DNA of 54,233 nucleotides from Mycobacterium sp. IS-836 (GTDB taxonomy: Bacteria; Actinomycetota; Actinomycetes; Mycobacteriales; Mycobacteriaceae). The notes under the pieces were generated by a model. That model was not told the DNA's origin and searched no databases. It saw only the letters and a list, made by a program, of their open reading frames with translations. Position 1 is the stretch's first letter; the number at the start of each line of letters is the position of its first letter. The translations under genes and the position numbers were made by a program. Shown in pieces: positions 25,301 through 34,102 of this stretch. The stretch is from assembly GCF_001954275.1 (NCBI RefSeq), contig NZ_MBEU01000026.1, forward strand, positions 1 to 54,233. Reading direction: 5' to 3'.

Positions 25301-26965
25301 ATGACGACGCGAGGGCGTAAGCCGAGGCCGGGCCGCATCACGTTCGTGGGCTCCGGTCCAGGCGACCCCGGACTGCTGACCACGCGGGCCGCCACGGTAC
25401 TGGCGAACGCGGCACTGGTGTTCACCGATCCCGACGTGCCCGAGGCGGTGCTGGCGCTGATTGGCCAGGACCTGCCGCCGGTGTCCGGCCCGGCGCCCGC
25501 CGATCCGGCACCCGGCAAGGCCGACGAGGCCGCCGGCGCGGACCCGGGGCAGGGCGCGCCAACGGTGCTGCCGGGTGGTCCCGACGTCCGCCCGGCGCTG
25601 GGCGAGCCCGCCGAAGTCGCCAAGATGCTTACCGCCGAGGCCCGTTCGGGCGTCGACGTGGTGCGGCTGGTGGCGGGCGACCCGCTGACCGTCGACGCGG
25701 TCATCACGGAGGTGAACGCCGTCGCGCGCAGCCACCTGCACCTCGAGATCGTGCCGGGCCTGGCCGCCACCAGCGCGGTCCCGACGTACGCCGGACTGCC
25801 GCTCGGCTCGGCGCACACCGTGGCCGACGTCCGTGGCGACGTCGACTGGGAGGCGCTGGCCGCGGCTCCCGGGCCACTGATCCTGCAGGCCACCGCCTCA
25901 CATCTGGCCGATGCGGCGCGCACCCTGATCGAGCACGAGCTCGCCGAGACCACGCCGTGCGTGGTCACCGCCCAGGGCACGACCTGCCAGCAGCGCTCGG
26001 TGGAAACGACGCTGCACGGGTTGACCGACTCGGCCGTGCTGGGCGCCACCGACCCCGCGGGTCCGCTGACCGGACCGCTGGTGGTGACCATCGGCAAGAC
26101 GGTGAGCAGCCGGGCCAAGCTGAACTGGTGGGAGAGCCGCGCACTGTACGGCTGGACCGTCCTGGTGCCGCGCACCAAGGACCAGGCGGGCGAGATGAGC
26201 GAGCGGCTGACCTCGTACGGCGCGCTGCCGATCGAGGTGCCGACGATCGCCGTGGAGCCGCCCCGCAGCCCCGCGCAGATGGAGCGCGCCGTCAAGGGTC
26301 TGGTCGACGGCCGCTTCCAGTGGGTCGTTTTCACCTCCACCAACGCGGTGCGCGCGGTGTGGGAGAAGTTCGGTGAGTTCGGTCTGGACGCCCGAGCGTT
26401 CTCCGGGGTCAAGATCGCCTGCGTCGGCGAGTCGACGGCCGACCGTGTCCGGGCCTTCGGGATCAGCCCCGAACTGGTGCCGGCCGGGGAGCAATCGTCG
26501 CTCGGCCTGTTGGACGACTTCCCGCCCTACGACAGCGTTTTCGACCCGGTGAACCGTGTCCTGCTGCCGCGTGCCGACATCGCCACCGAGACGCTGGCCG
26601 AGGGACTGCGGGAGCGCGGCTGGGAGATCGAGGACGTCACCGCCTACCGGACGGTGCGCGCCGCGCCGCCGCCGGCGGCCACCCGCGAGATGATCAAGAC
26701 CGGCGGCTTCGACGCGGTGTGCTTCACGTCCAGCTCCACCGTGCGAAACCTGGTCGGCATCGCGGGTAAGCCGCACGCGCGCACCATCATCGCCTGCATC
26801 GGCCCCAAAACCGCCGAGACCGCCGCCGAATTCGGCTTGCGGGTGGATGTCCAGCCCGACACCGCCGCGATCGGCCCATTGGTCGACGCGCTGGCCGAAC
26901 ACGCCGCGCGGTTGCGTGCCGAGGGCGCGCTGCCACCGCCGCGCAAGAAGAGCCGCAGGCGCTAG
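25301..26965 (+). CDS. hemD: HemD fusion: SUMT-like N-terminal domain and uroporphyrinogen-III synthase
   Basis: A 554-residue bifunctional-looking protein. The N-terminal half resembles uroporphyrinogen-III C-methyltransferase (FVGSGPGDPGLLTTRAA, EIVPGLAATSAVPTYAGLPL), but the SAM/substrate motif usually RxKGGDPxxFGR reads VRLVAGDPLTVDAV, so methyltransferase activity is doubtful. The C-terminal half (from about residue 280, WTVLVPRTKDQAGEM) is HemD, with VFTSTNAVRAVWE and VCFTSSSTVRNLV. I chose the ATG at 25301 (GGGAG upstream); a GTG at 25289 is an alternative. Operon member between hemC and hemB. Confidence 0.94.
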   Translation: MTTRGRKPRPGRITFVGSGPGDPGLLTTRAATVLANAALVFTDPDVPEAVLALIGQDLPPVSGPAPADPAPGKADEAAGADPGQGAPTVLPGGPDVRPALGEPAEVAKMLTAEARSGVDVVRLVAGDPLTVDAVITEVNAVARSHLHLEIVPGLAATSAVPTYAGLPLGSAHTVADVRGDVDWEALAAAPGPLILQATASHLADAARTLIEHELAETTPCVVTAQGTTCQQRSVETTLHGLTDSAVLGATDPAGPLTGPLVVTIGKTVSSRAKLNWWESRALYGWTVLVPRTKDQAGEMSERLTSYGALPIEVPTIAVEPPRSPAQMERAVKGLVDGRFQWVVFTSTNAVRAVWEKFGEFGLDARAFSGVKIACVGESTADRVRAFGISPELVPAGEQSSLGLLDDFPPYDSVFDPVNRVLLPRADIATETLAEGLRERGWEIEDVTAYRTVRAAPPPAATREMIKTGGFDAVCFTSSSTVRNLVGIAGKPHARTIIACIGPKTAETAAEFGLRVDVQPDTAAIGPLVDALAEHAARLRAEGALPPPRKKSRRR

Positions 26966-26968
26966 CCA

Positions 26969-27949
26969 ATGGCCTTCCCGCGGCAGCGCCCGCGCCGGCT
27001 CCGCTCCACCCCCGCGTTGCGACGCTTGGTGGCGCAAACATCCTTGGAGCCAAGGCATTTGGTGCTGCCGATGTTCGTCGCCGACGGTATCGACGAACCG
27101 CACGGCATCGCGTCCATGCCGAAAGTTGTTCAGCATAGCCGGGATTCGCTGCGCAGGGCCGCACAAGATGCCGTCGCGGCCGGGGTGGGCGGACTGATGC
27201 TGTTCGGGGTTCCCCGCGAACAGGACAAGGACGCGGCCGGCTCGGCCGGCACCGACCCCGACGGCATCCTCAACGTCGCGCTGCGCGACCTCGCCAAAGA
27301 TCTCGGTGACGCCACCGTGTTGATGGCCGACACCTGCCTGGACGAGTTCACCGACCACGGGCACTGCGGTGTCCTCGACGAGCGCGGCCGGGTCGACAAC
27401 GACGCCACCCTGGCCCGCTACGTCGAACTGGCTGTGGCACAAGCGGAATCGGGTGCCCACGTCGTGGGTCCGAGCGGAATGATGGACGGACAGGTAGGCG
27501 CCATCCGCGACGGCCTGGACGCCGCGGGCCACACTGACGTGGTGATCCTGGCCTACGCCGCGAAGTTCGCCTCGGCGTTCTACGGGCCGTTCCGCGAGGC
27601 GGTGAGTTCCAGCCTGTCCGGGGACCGGCGCACCTACCAGCAGGAGCCGGGCAACCTGCGCGAGGCGCTGCGCGAGATCGAGCTGGACCTCGACGAGGGC
27701 GCCGACATCGTGATGGTCAAGCCCGCGATGGGCTATCTCGACGTGCTGGCCGCCGCGGCCGACGTCTCGCCGGTGCCGGTGGCCGCGTATCAAGTGTCGG
27801 GGGAGTACGCGATGATTTGCGCTGCGGCCGCCAACAACTGGATCGACGAGCGCGCCGCGGCCCTGGAGTCACTGACCAGCATCCGGCGCGCGGGAGCGGA
27901 TATCGTGCTGACGTACTGGGCCGCGGACGCCGCCGGTTGGCTTTCGTAA
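26969..27949 (+). CDS. hemB: Delta-aminolevulinic acid dehydratase (porphobilinogen synthase)
   Basis: A 326-residue enzyme that condenses two 5-aminolevulinates to porphobilinogen. VLMADTCLDEFTDHGHCG has the cysteine positions of the metal site. The Schiff-base lysines are in LAYAAKFASAFYGPFR and IVMVKPAMGYLD. AYQVSGEYAMI is conserved. The ATG follows hemD by 3 bases. Confidence 0.97.
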   Translation: MAFPRQRPRRLRSTPALRRLVAQTSLEPRHLVLPMFVADGIDEPHGIASMPKVVQHSRDSLRRAAQDAVAAGVGGLMLFGVPREQDKDAAGSAGTDPDGILNVALRDLAKDLGDATVLMADTCLDEFTDHGHCGVLDERGRVDNDATLARYVELAVAQAESGAHVVGPSGMMDGQVGAIRDGLDAAGHTDVVILAYAAKFASAFYGPFREAVSSSLSGDRRTYQQEPGNLREALREIELDLDEGADIVMVKPAMGYLDVLAAAADVSPVPVAAYQVSGEYAMICAAAANNWIDERAAALESLTSIRRAGADIVLTYWAADAAGWLS

Positions 27950-27971
27950 GTGGGAACGGGATGGGTTTGCT

Positions 27972-28532
27972 TTGACATCACAGACACCAGCGAGGGGTAG
28001 CGACCCGAAGCCGTTGTTCTACGAACCCGGTGCCAGCTGGTGGTGGGTGGCGTGGGGCCCGGCGGCGGCGGGCGCCATGCTCCTGATCGAACTCTGGAGC
28101 GGTGCCCCGGTGTCCTTTGTCGTCCCGGCGATCTTCTTGGTGCTGGTGTCGGCATTCGTCGCGTTGCAGGTGAAGGCGGCGCGCATCCATGTCTCGGTCG
28201 AACTGACCGAAGACGCCCTGCGCCAGGGCACCGAAACCATCCTGGTCCGCGAAATCGTCAAGGTGTATCCCGAACCCGAGCATCACGAAGCGTCCGGCAA
28301 GGAGCTGGCGAAGTGGCAGTCGTCGCGAGCGCTCGGCGAGTTGGTCGGCGTGCCGCGGCGCCGGGTGGGCATCGGCCTCAAGCTCACCGGGGGGCGCACC
28401 GCACAGGCGTGGGCGCGGCGTCATCGTCACCTCCGGGCCGCCCTCACCCCGCTGGTCCAGGAGCGCGTCGAGCCTGCCCGATCGGACATCAGCGACATCG
28501 ATCGCGACGACGAACCCGGCTCAGCGCTGTGA
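27972..28532 (+). CDS. DUF3093 membrane protein (Rv0513-like)
   Basis: A 186-residue protein starting at a TTG 22 bases after hemB (GGGATGGG upstream; the nearby ATG at 27961 is out of frame and stops at once). The N-terminus FYEPGASWWWVAWGPAAAGA and two adjacent membrane helices (residues 20-65) are typical of DUF3093; the rest is a cytoplasmic beta-rich domain. Function unknown. The stop overlaps the next GTG. Confidence 0.82.
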   Translation: MTSQTPARGSDPKPLFYEPGASWWWVAWGPAAAGAMLLIELWSGAPVSFVVPAIFLVLVSAFVALQVKAARIHVSVELTEDALRQGTETILVREIVKVYPEPEHHEASGKELAKWQSSRALGELVGVPRRRVGIGLKLTGGRTAQAWARRHRHLRAALTPLVQERVEPARSDISDIDRDDEPGSAL

Positions 28533-28786
28533 TCGCCCGCTACCGGGCCCCGCTTGAACTGGTCCTGGCCGTGGCCGCGCTCGCGGGCGCGGCGGTGAGC
28601 TGGTCGCACGCGCGCCACACCGTGGCCGTCGCGCCCATCGCGGAGGGGCAGCCGTTCACCACGTCGTTGGTTTACGACCCTCAGGCGCTGCTGCTGACCC
28701 TGGTCCTGCTGACCACCGCCGGCGTGCTGGCGGTGATAGGACTGGCCAGGCTGCGGCGTGAGCGGGGCGCTAGGCCGTCTTCTTGA
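28529..28786 (+). CDS. Small two-helix membrane protein (Rv0514-like)
   Basis: An 85-residue protein with two membrane helices (LELVLAVAALAGAAVSW and LLLTLVLLTTAGVLAVIGL) flanking a short loop. The GTG overlaps the previous stop (GTGA), so it is co-translated with the DUF3093 gene and is the last gene of the hem operon. Its 3' end overlaps the converging STAS gene by 17 bases. No function is known. Confidence 0.78.
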   Translation: MIARYRAPLELVLAVAALAGAAVSWSHARHTVAVAPIAEGQPFTTSLVYDPQALLLTLVLLTTAGVLAVIGLARLRRERGARPSS

Positions 28787-29177
28787 TCAGCGGCAGCACT
28801 AGCTGACGCCGGTTGACGATCGCATCGGCCAAATTGTGCAGCGCCTCGTGCAGCGAGCGCGTCACATCCCAGCCGTCGCCCAGCAGGTCGATTACCGCCG
28901 GGCTCGCGACCAACGTCCACTCCGTCCCGGCCGCGTCGCAATCCTCGTCGAGCATCTGCAAGAGCGTGATGCCGGCCGGAGCAAAATGCGTCACGTCACT
29001 GAGATCTAGCACCACGGGATTTTGCCCGACGACGAAACGTCGGATGTACTTGCTCGCCCGATCGGCATTGACGGCGTCGATTTCCCCCCGGATGGTCACC
29101 ACCGTCGCCAGGGAGCGGCAGTGGGCCCGAATCTGGGCGCCACCGCAGTCAAAGGTGCAGCTTCCCTGTGGAGTCAT
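28770..29177 (-). CDS. STAS-domain anti-anti-sigma-like protein (Rv0516c-like)
   Basis: A 135-residue STAS protein. The core reads VVTIRGEIDAVNADRASKYI and VVLDLSDVTHFAPAGITLLQML. In SpoIIAA-type proteins the last segment carries the phosphorylated DSSG; here it is AP-A-G, so the usual serines are missing. I chose the ATG at 29177 because it gives MTPQG: M. tuberculosis Rv0516c is reported to be phosphorylated by PknD on Thr2. An ATG at 29189 is an alternative. It probably takes part in a partner-switching circuit controlling a SigF-type factor. Confidence 0.85.
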   Translation of the reverse strand: MTPQGSCTFDCGGAQIRAHCRSLATVVTIRGEIDAVNADRASKYIRRFVVGQNPVVLDLSDVTHFAPAGITLLQMLDEDCDAAGTEWTLVASPAVIDLLGDGWDVTRSLHEALHNLADAIVNRRQLVLPLIKKTA

Positions 29178-29550
29178 GAGCGGCCCCATTCCCCGTGGCG
29201 TTGCGAAGGACGCAGCGCGACTATCCCTGTTCCCCAACCAAACCAGCAGAATCTAAGGAGACCGAAAGCCGCGTCTAACTCTTTGCTAAATAACGGGCCC
29301 GGCGGGCGGTTTCGGAGAACCTGGCAACGCCGAAAACGGCGATTTCCGGCAATTGGCACCCGGCGCGGCCCCAATTCGATACCGTTCCGCCGCCAGCCAC
29401 ACCACGTCCTGTCCCGCCATCGCGGCGATCCCGCTGCTACGCTGCCATAGCTGCCGGTTGCCAGTCGGGGGGCTAATAAAAGGGCGAAATCGCCCGGTCA
29501 GCCGCAGTAGCAGGCGAACGAAACAGCAGACTCGCAACGGAAAGAGCATC
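29178..29550. other. Gene-free divergent region between the STAS and acyltransferase genes
   Basis: About 370 bases with promoters expected in both directions and no coding sequence I trust. On the reverse strand GGTTT (29240-29244) and GGGATA (29222-29227) resemble a SigF-type pair but only 12 bases separate them. Two small hairpins are present: CGCCG-AAAA-CGGCG (29328-29341) and GGGCG-AAAT-CGCCC (29482-29495). Confidence 0.5.
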
Positions 29551-30789
29551 GTGCGCGGCGCAGAGATCAGGGGCGAGATCAGGGCCCTGACGGGACTCCG
29601 CATCGTCGCAGCGGTATGGGTGGTGCTGTTTCACTTTCGCCCGATGCTCAGCGACGCCTCGCAAGATTTCCGCGACGCTCTCGCCCCGGTGCTCAACTGC
29701 GGCGCGCAGGGCGTCGACCTCTTCTTCATCCTCAGCGGCTTCGTCCTGACCTGGAATTACCTCGACCGCATGGGCCGCTCGTTTTCGCCGCGCGCCACCC
29801 TGCACTTCCTGTGGCTGCGGCTGGCCAGGGTTTGGCCGGTGTATCTGGTCACCCTGCACCTGGCCGCGCTGTGGGTGATCTTCACCTTGCACGTCGGGCA
29901 CGTCCCGTCGCCGGACGCGGCTCAGCTCACCGCGATCAGCTACGTGCGCCAGGTTCTGCTGGTGCAGCTGTGGTTCGTGCCGTTCTTCGACGACTCCAGC
30001 TGGGACGGTCCGGCCTGGTCGATCAGCGCGGAATGGCTGGCCTACCTGCTGTTCGGTGTCCTCGTGCTGGTGATCTTGCGGATGAAGCAGGCGACGAGGG
30101 CGCGCAGCCTGATGCTGCTGGCGTTCGCGGCGTCGTTGCCGCCGGTGGTGATGTTGCTGACCAGCGGCCACTTCTACACGCCGTGGAGCTGGTTGCCGCG
30201 CATCGTGACTCAGTTCACCGCCGGCGCGCTGGCGTGCGCCGCCGTGCGCCGGTTGCGGCTGACCGACCGTGGTCGGCGCATCGCTGGGTATGTCTCCCTG
30301 CTTCTCCTGGCCGCCATGGTGGGCGTCCTGTACTGGTTTTCCGCACACCCGATCAGCGGGATCGTGGAGAACGACAGCGGCGGGGTGGTCGACGTGCTGT
30401 TCGTGCCGCTGGTGATCACGCTGGCGATCGGCCTGGGCAGCCTGCCGAAGCTGCTGTCGACGCGGGTGATGGTGTACGGCGGGCAGATCTCGTTCTGCCT
30501 GTACATGGTGCATGAGCTGGTGCACACGTCGTGGGGGTGGACGGTCGAGCAATTCGCTCTCGTGCCGCAGGACAATCCGTGGAAATGGAACGTCATCGGC
30601 CTGTTCGCGATAGCCGTGGGCATTTCGGCCCTGATGTATCACTTCGTCGAAGAACCCGCCCGCCGATGGATGCGCAAGATGGTCGACGTCCGGGCCGTGG
30701 ACACCAAACCCGAGCCCGCCGAGCAACCAACCGCCAAACTCCACCAGATCGACGGTGGGCTGGAAGCGGTGCCGGCCCGCGCCGTGTGA
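29551..30789 (+). CDS. Acyltransferase-3 family membrane protein (Rv0517-like)
   Basis: A 412-residue integral membrane protein of the AT3 (OafA/NodX) family, with about ten membrane helices. ALTGLRIVAAVWVVLFHFRP at the N-terminus contains the conserved histidine; GVDLFFILSGFVLTWNY and SISAEWLAYLLFG are family signatures. Such proteins O-acylate cell-envelope glycans or glycolipids. I chose the GTG at 29551, preceded by GGAAAGAG; the frame extends to 29353 without homology. The polar C-terminal 50 residues are probably cytoplasmic. Confidence 0.9.
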   Translation: MRGAEIRGEIRALTGLRIVAAVWVVLFHFRPMLSDASQDFRDALAPVLNCGAQGVDLFFILSGFVLTWNYLDRMGRSFSPRATLHFLWLRLARVWPVYLVTLHLAALWVIFTLHVGHVPSPDAAQLTAISYVRQVLLVQLWFVPFFDDSSWDGPAWSISAEWLAYLLFGVLVLVILRMKQATRARSLMLLAFAASLPPVVMLLTSGHFYTPWSWLPRIVTQFTAGALACAAVRRLRLTDRGRRIAGYVSLLLLAAMVGVLYWFSAHPISGIVENDSGGVVDVLFVPLVITLAIGLGSLPKLLSTRVMVYGGQISFCLYMVHELVHTSWGWTVEQFALVPQDNPWKWNVIGLFAIAVGISALMYHFVEEPARRWMRKMVDVRAVDTKPEPAEQPTAKLHQIDGGLEAVPARAV

Positions 30790-30988
30790 CAATTGCCACG
30801 ATGCGCCAATGGTGCTGTGCCCCATACGCTCTCGAATACGGCCACGGTAGCGGCCAGCCGGGATTCTAGGGGCCTCAGCTCGAATCGCGACCGCTAACCA
30901 GCGGGTTGACGCCGCTTCGCGTCGGTTTCCTCGTACGATTCCGTTGCTGGATGCGGCGCACGAGGACGCCGTTCAAGGGGAGGTAGTG

Positions 30989-31684
30989 GTGAGTCGTCTG
31001 ACGACGTTCGTCATTAGTCTGGCTCTGCTGGCCGGCGTGGGCTTCGCGGACGTGGCGTGCCCGCCACGCGTACGCGCCTACGGCGTGCTGAGCGTTGATT
31101 CACGACTCAACCGCGTCGCGGTGATCGGCGACTCCTATACCACCGGCACCGACGAGGGCGGCCTGGGCCCGAATTCATGGACCGCTCACGCGTGGCAGGC
31201 GCTTGGCGCGCGCGGACTGCGGATCGCCCCCGACGTCGCGGCCGAGGGCAAAGCCGGCTACGCCGTCCCCGGCGACCATGGCAGTGTCTTCGAGGACCTG
31301 ACCGCCAGGGCGGTCAAGCCCGACGACACGCTGGTCGTGTTCTTCGGCTCGCGCAACGACCAGGACGTCGATCCCGGCCTGCTGACCGAGCGGGCCCGCA
31401 ACGCCTTCGTCCTGGCGCGCCGCTTTGCGCCGCACGCGCGGTTACTGGTGATCGGGCCGCCGTGGCCGACCGCCGACGTGCCGGGCTCCGTGCTGATGAT
31501 CCGCGACGTGCTCAACGGCGTGGCACGCGCGGCGGGTGCGGCGTTCGTCGATCCGCTCGGTGACCGCTGGTTCGTCGACCGGCCCGACCTGATCGGGCCC
31601 GACGGCGTGCACCCCAACGACGCGGGGCACCAGTACCTGGCGGACAAGATCGCACCGCTCATTCGCATGCAGTTGTCGAGGTGA
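30989..31684 (+). CDS. Secreted SGNH/GDSL hydrolase (Rv0518-like)
   Basis: A 231-residue esterase-like protein. Residues 1-30 form a signal peptide (FVISLALLAGVGFADVA). Block I is VAVIGDSYTTGTDEGG with the catalytic serine, and block V is GPDGVHPNDAGHQYL with Asp and His. It is probably extracytoplasmic, perhaps removing the acyl groups that the adjacent AT3 proteins add. AGGGGAGG lies just before the GTG at 30989; a GTG at 30986 is also possible. The roughly 200-base gap upstream contains a TACGAT -10 candidate (30934-30939). Confidence 0.87.
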   Translation: MSRLTTFVISLALLAGVGFADVACPPRVRAYGVLSVDSRLNRVAVIGDSYTTGTDEGGLGPNSWTAHAWQALGARGLRIAPDVAAEGKAGYAVPGDHGSVFEDLTARAVKPDDTLVVFFGSRNDQDVDPGLLTERARNAFVLARRFAPHARLLVIGPPWPTADVPGSVLMIRDVLNGVARAAGAAFVDPLGDRWFVDRPDLIGPDGVHPNDAGHQYLADKIAPLIRMQLSR

Positions 31685-31690
31685 TTGACG

Positions 31691-31713
31691 GGCTGGCGGC
31701 CGAAACCGCCTGC
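31691..31713. terminator. Candidate terminator between convergent genes
   Basis: GGC-T-GGCGG and CCGCC-T-GCC pair with one T-T mismatch around the loop CCGAAA, just after the SGNH gene. No T-run follows. It lies between the SGNH gene and the reverse small-protein gene. Confidence 0.35.
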
Positions 31714-31747
31714 CGCACAAGGTGTTCGGGATACGGCGGCGCGGACT

Positions 31748-31864
31748 TCAGTCCTCTGCGTGCCGGTCGTAGTCCCATTGCTCCAGACGCGATTGCAGGT
31801 GCGTCAGGCCGATTCCCACGACCGGTGTGGCAACGGCTATGCAAACCAGCAGCAGCGGAGTCAT
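31748..31864 (-). CDS. 38-residue single-helix membrane protein
   Basis: An ATG at 31864, with GGAGG and GGGGAG upstream, opens a 38-codon frame: MTPLLLVCIAVATPVVGIG, then a short polar tail ending WDYDRHAED. One hydrophobic helix followed by an amphipathic acidic tail suggests a small membrane protein with a cytoplasmic C-terminus. I recall similar peptides ending in W-D-Y-x-R-H-A-E-D in other mycobacteria. It lies downstream of the reverse AT3-SGNH gene and could be in its operon. No function is known. Confidence 0.65.
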   Translation of the reverse strand: MTPLLLVCIAVATPVVGIGLTHLQSRLEQWDYDRHAED

Positions 31865-31930
31865 CTCCCCAAACCTCCAAAACCCTTCACTGATACGACG
31901 TTCGACTGCGATGAGAAGTTCATTGGCGGC

Positions 31931-34093
31931 TCATCCATTGGCCACCGCCCGGTCGGCCAGCGCGCCCATCAAAGGTGTCAACAGCTGCGCGTATTCGGTC
32001 GTCACGTGGTTGTCGTCGCGGAACACCAACGTGTTGCCGACGATCATCGGGCAGCGGGCCGGGGTGCAGAACAGGTCGCTCAGGTCGGCGTAATGGCCAC
32101 CGGCGCCGGTCGTCGCCTTTTGCTCGGCGGCGATGCCGTCGCCGTTGACCGCGACCAAACGCGGTGGCGCGCACGCGCTGGCGTCGTCGAGATGCGCGGA
32201 CAGGCAGGCGGGCGCCGAGGAACGCGGGTCCGCGACCGGCCCCAGGACCAGGACGGTCGAGCCGGCGTTGCGCAACTGGTTGACGGTGCGGCCCAACGTG
32301 TCGACCCACCCCGCGTCATACGACGTGAAACCGAAGTCCGCGCCATAGCGCCGGCTCATGCTCAGCACCACCAGGCGCGGGCGTTCGGCCTGCAACCGTG
32401 CCATGATCTCGCCGCGCCACTGCTCGCACTCGGTGTACTCGCGGCCCAGATATGGGCTGACGATGCGCAGATCCTGCAGCGGGCAGGTCACCTTGGCGAG
32501 CGTCTCGAGCCGCCAGTGCCGTTGCTCGGCGACCTGTTGGAACGCCGGGTACCACATGGCGGCGTGCGAATCCCCGACCAGCGCCACCGTCGTCGGCGCG
32601 GCCGCGTCGCCGCCCGCGCACTCGGCTTGCCCGACGTCACGCCAGGATCGCGTGCAGCCGTTGACGAACACCGCCGCCTTGTCGGCCGGGGCGTCGGCAA
32701 GCGACGGGTCCAGGTTGGACGGGACGGCGCGCAGGTCCGCGGACGCGGCGACCGCGTCGCGCGCCTGCGCGAAGGCCTGGCGCACCGCGGCTTCCTGCGG
32801 GCTGACGTCGGGCGCCGGCGCCGGGGGCAGCGCGACGATGTTCGCTTTCGGGGCGGCCGTGCCGTGACCCACCGGCACCGGGATGACGTTCAGTAGCAGC
32901 AGGCACGCGCACGCCGTGACGGCGCTGGCGCCGCCCGCCACCAGCAGGCTCTTCCTCGCCGATCGGCGCAGGGCGGCCGCGAACCGGCCGGGATTTTCGA
33001 CCAGGTGCAGGGTGATCACGGCGAGCCCGGCCGAGACGACGGTCGCGCTCAGCCTGGCCGGCAGTCCCGCGGGCATGCCCAGCAGCGGCGGCATCAGCAG
33101 CAGCACCGGCCAGTGCCACAGGTACCACGAGTACGAAATCCGGCCGATCGCCCGCATCGCGGGCCGGCACAGCACACGGCCGGCCCCCAGGCTGCCGGTG
33201 ACGCAGCCGCCGCCGATCACCAGCGCGGTGCCCAGGACGGGCAGCAGCGCCGCGGTGCCCGGGTACGGGGTATGTGGGCCCAGTTGGGTGCAGGTCAGCA
33301 CGATCAGGGCCAGGCCGCCGCATCCGACGATCGTCGCGGGCAGCAGCGGCAGCCGGCGCCATTGCCCGACCGTCAACGCCACCAGCCCGCCGACGGCCAG
33401 CTCCCAGGCTCGGGTGGGCAGCGAGAAGAACGCCCACGCGGGTGACGTGCGGGTCCACAGCACGGCCGCCGCCAGCGACGCCGCGGCCACCACCGCGAGC
33501 ACCAGCCCGTAGGGCGTGGCTTCGGAGGCGCGGCGGCGCAACAGTGGTGCCCGCCGGACGAGCCACGCGGTGCCGATGAGCAGCATCGGCCACACCAGGT
33601 AGAACTGCTCCTCGACGCCCAGTGACCAGTAGTGCTCGAACGGCGAGGGCGGCAGGTTCGAGGCCAGGTAGTCGGTGCCCTGCCGGGCGAACCGGTAGTT
33701 GCCGACGTAGAGGGCGCTCGCGACGCCGTCGACGAAGACGCTTCGCGCCTGCAATGGCGGCAATACGATGGCCGCGCCGATGGCGGTGGCGATGCCGGCG
33801 GTGGCCGCGGCGGGCAGCAGCCGCCGCGCGCGTGCACCGTAGAAGCGGCCGAGCCGGATGGTGTTTTCGGTCGTTACCTCGCGCCACAGGATCCCGGTGA
33901 TGAGGAATCCGGAGATGACGAAGAAAACGTCCACGCCGATGTAGCCGCCGGTGACACCGGGTATGTCGGCGTGGTACAGCACGACGGCTAGCACCGCGAC
34001 GGCGCGCAGACCCTCGATGTCCGGGCGAAATCCGGTCCGCTTCACCGCCCGCTCCACTTGGCGGGGTGGGGGTGAGTTCCGCGGGGTCGTCAT
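31931..34093 (-). CDS. AT3-SGNH fusion acyltransferase (OafA/YrhL type)
   Basis: A 720-residue protein. Residues 20-370 are an AT3 membrane domain with about ten helices (FRPDIEGLRAVAVLAVVLYH, YIGVDVFFVISGFLITGIL, FEHYWSLGVEEQFYLVWP). After one more helix (about 395-415) and a linker, an extracytoplasmic SGNH domain follows: VALVGDSHAAMWYPAF carries the serine and FRDDNHVTTEY the Asp-His pair. Fused proteins of this kind O-acetylate secreted or surface polysaccharides. H37Rv has no gene at this position. It follows the esterase gene by 9 bases on the same strand. Confidence 0.92.
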   Translation of the reverse strand: MTTPRNSPPPRQVERAVKRTGFRPDIEGLRAVAVLAVVLYHADIPGVTGGYIGVDVFFVISGFLITGILWREVTTENTIRLGRFYGARARRLLPAAATAGIATAIGAAIVLPPLQARSVFVDGVASALYVGNYRFARQGTDYLASNLPPSPFEHYWSLGVEEQFYLVWPMLLIGTAWLVRRAPLLRRRASEATPYGLVLAVVAAASLAAAVLWTRTSPAWAFFSLPTRAWELAVGGLVALTVGQWRRLPLLPATIVGCGGLALIVLTCTQLGPHTPYPGTAALLPVLGTALVIGGGCVTGSLGAGRVLCRPAMRAIGRISYSWYLWHWPVLLLMPPLLGMPAGLPARLSATVVSAGLAVITLHLVENPGRFAAALRRSARKSLLVAGGASAVTACACLLLLNVIPVPVGHGTAAPKANIVALPPAPAPDVSPQEAAVRQAFAQARDAVAASADLRAVPSNLDPSLADAPADKAAVFVNGCTRSWRDVGQAECAGGDAAAPTTVALVGDSHAAMWYPAFQQVAEQRHWRLETLAKVTCPLQDLRIVSPYLGREYTECEQWRGEIMARLQAERPRLVVLSMSRRYGADFGFTSYDAGWVDTLGRTVNQLRNAGSTVLVLGPVADPRSSAPACLSAHLDDASACAPPRLVAVNGDGIAAEQKATTGAGGHYADLSDLFCTPARCPMIVGNTLVFRDDNHVTTEYAQLLTPLMGALADRAVANG

Positions 34094-34102
34094 CGGTCTC
34101 GG

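Noticed and set aside
25898..27793. A 631-codon frame antisense to hemD and hemB
   Set aside because: Composition is that of an antisense shadow and hemD/hemB are certain on the opposite strand.
29482..29495. Hairpin GGGCG-AAAT-CGCCC as a terminator
   Set aside because: It lies in the leader region of the AT3 gene, with no upstream gene to end and no T-run.
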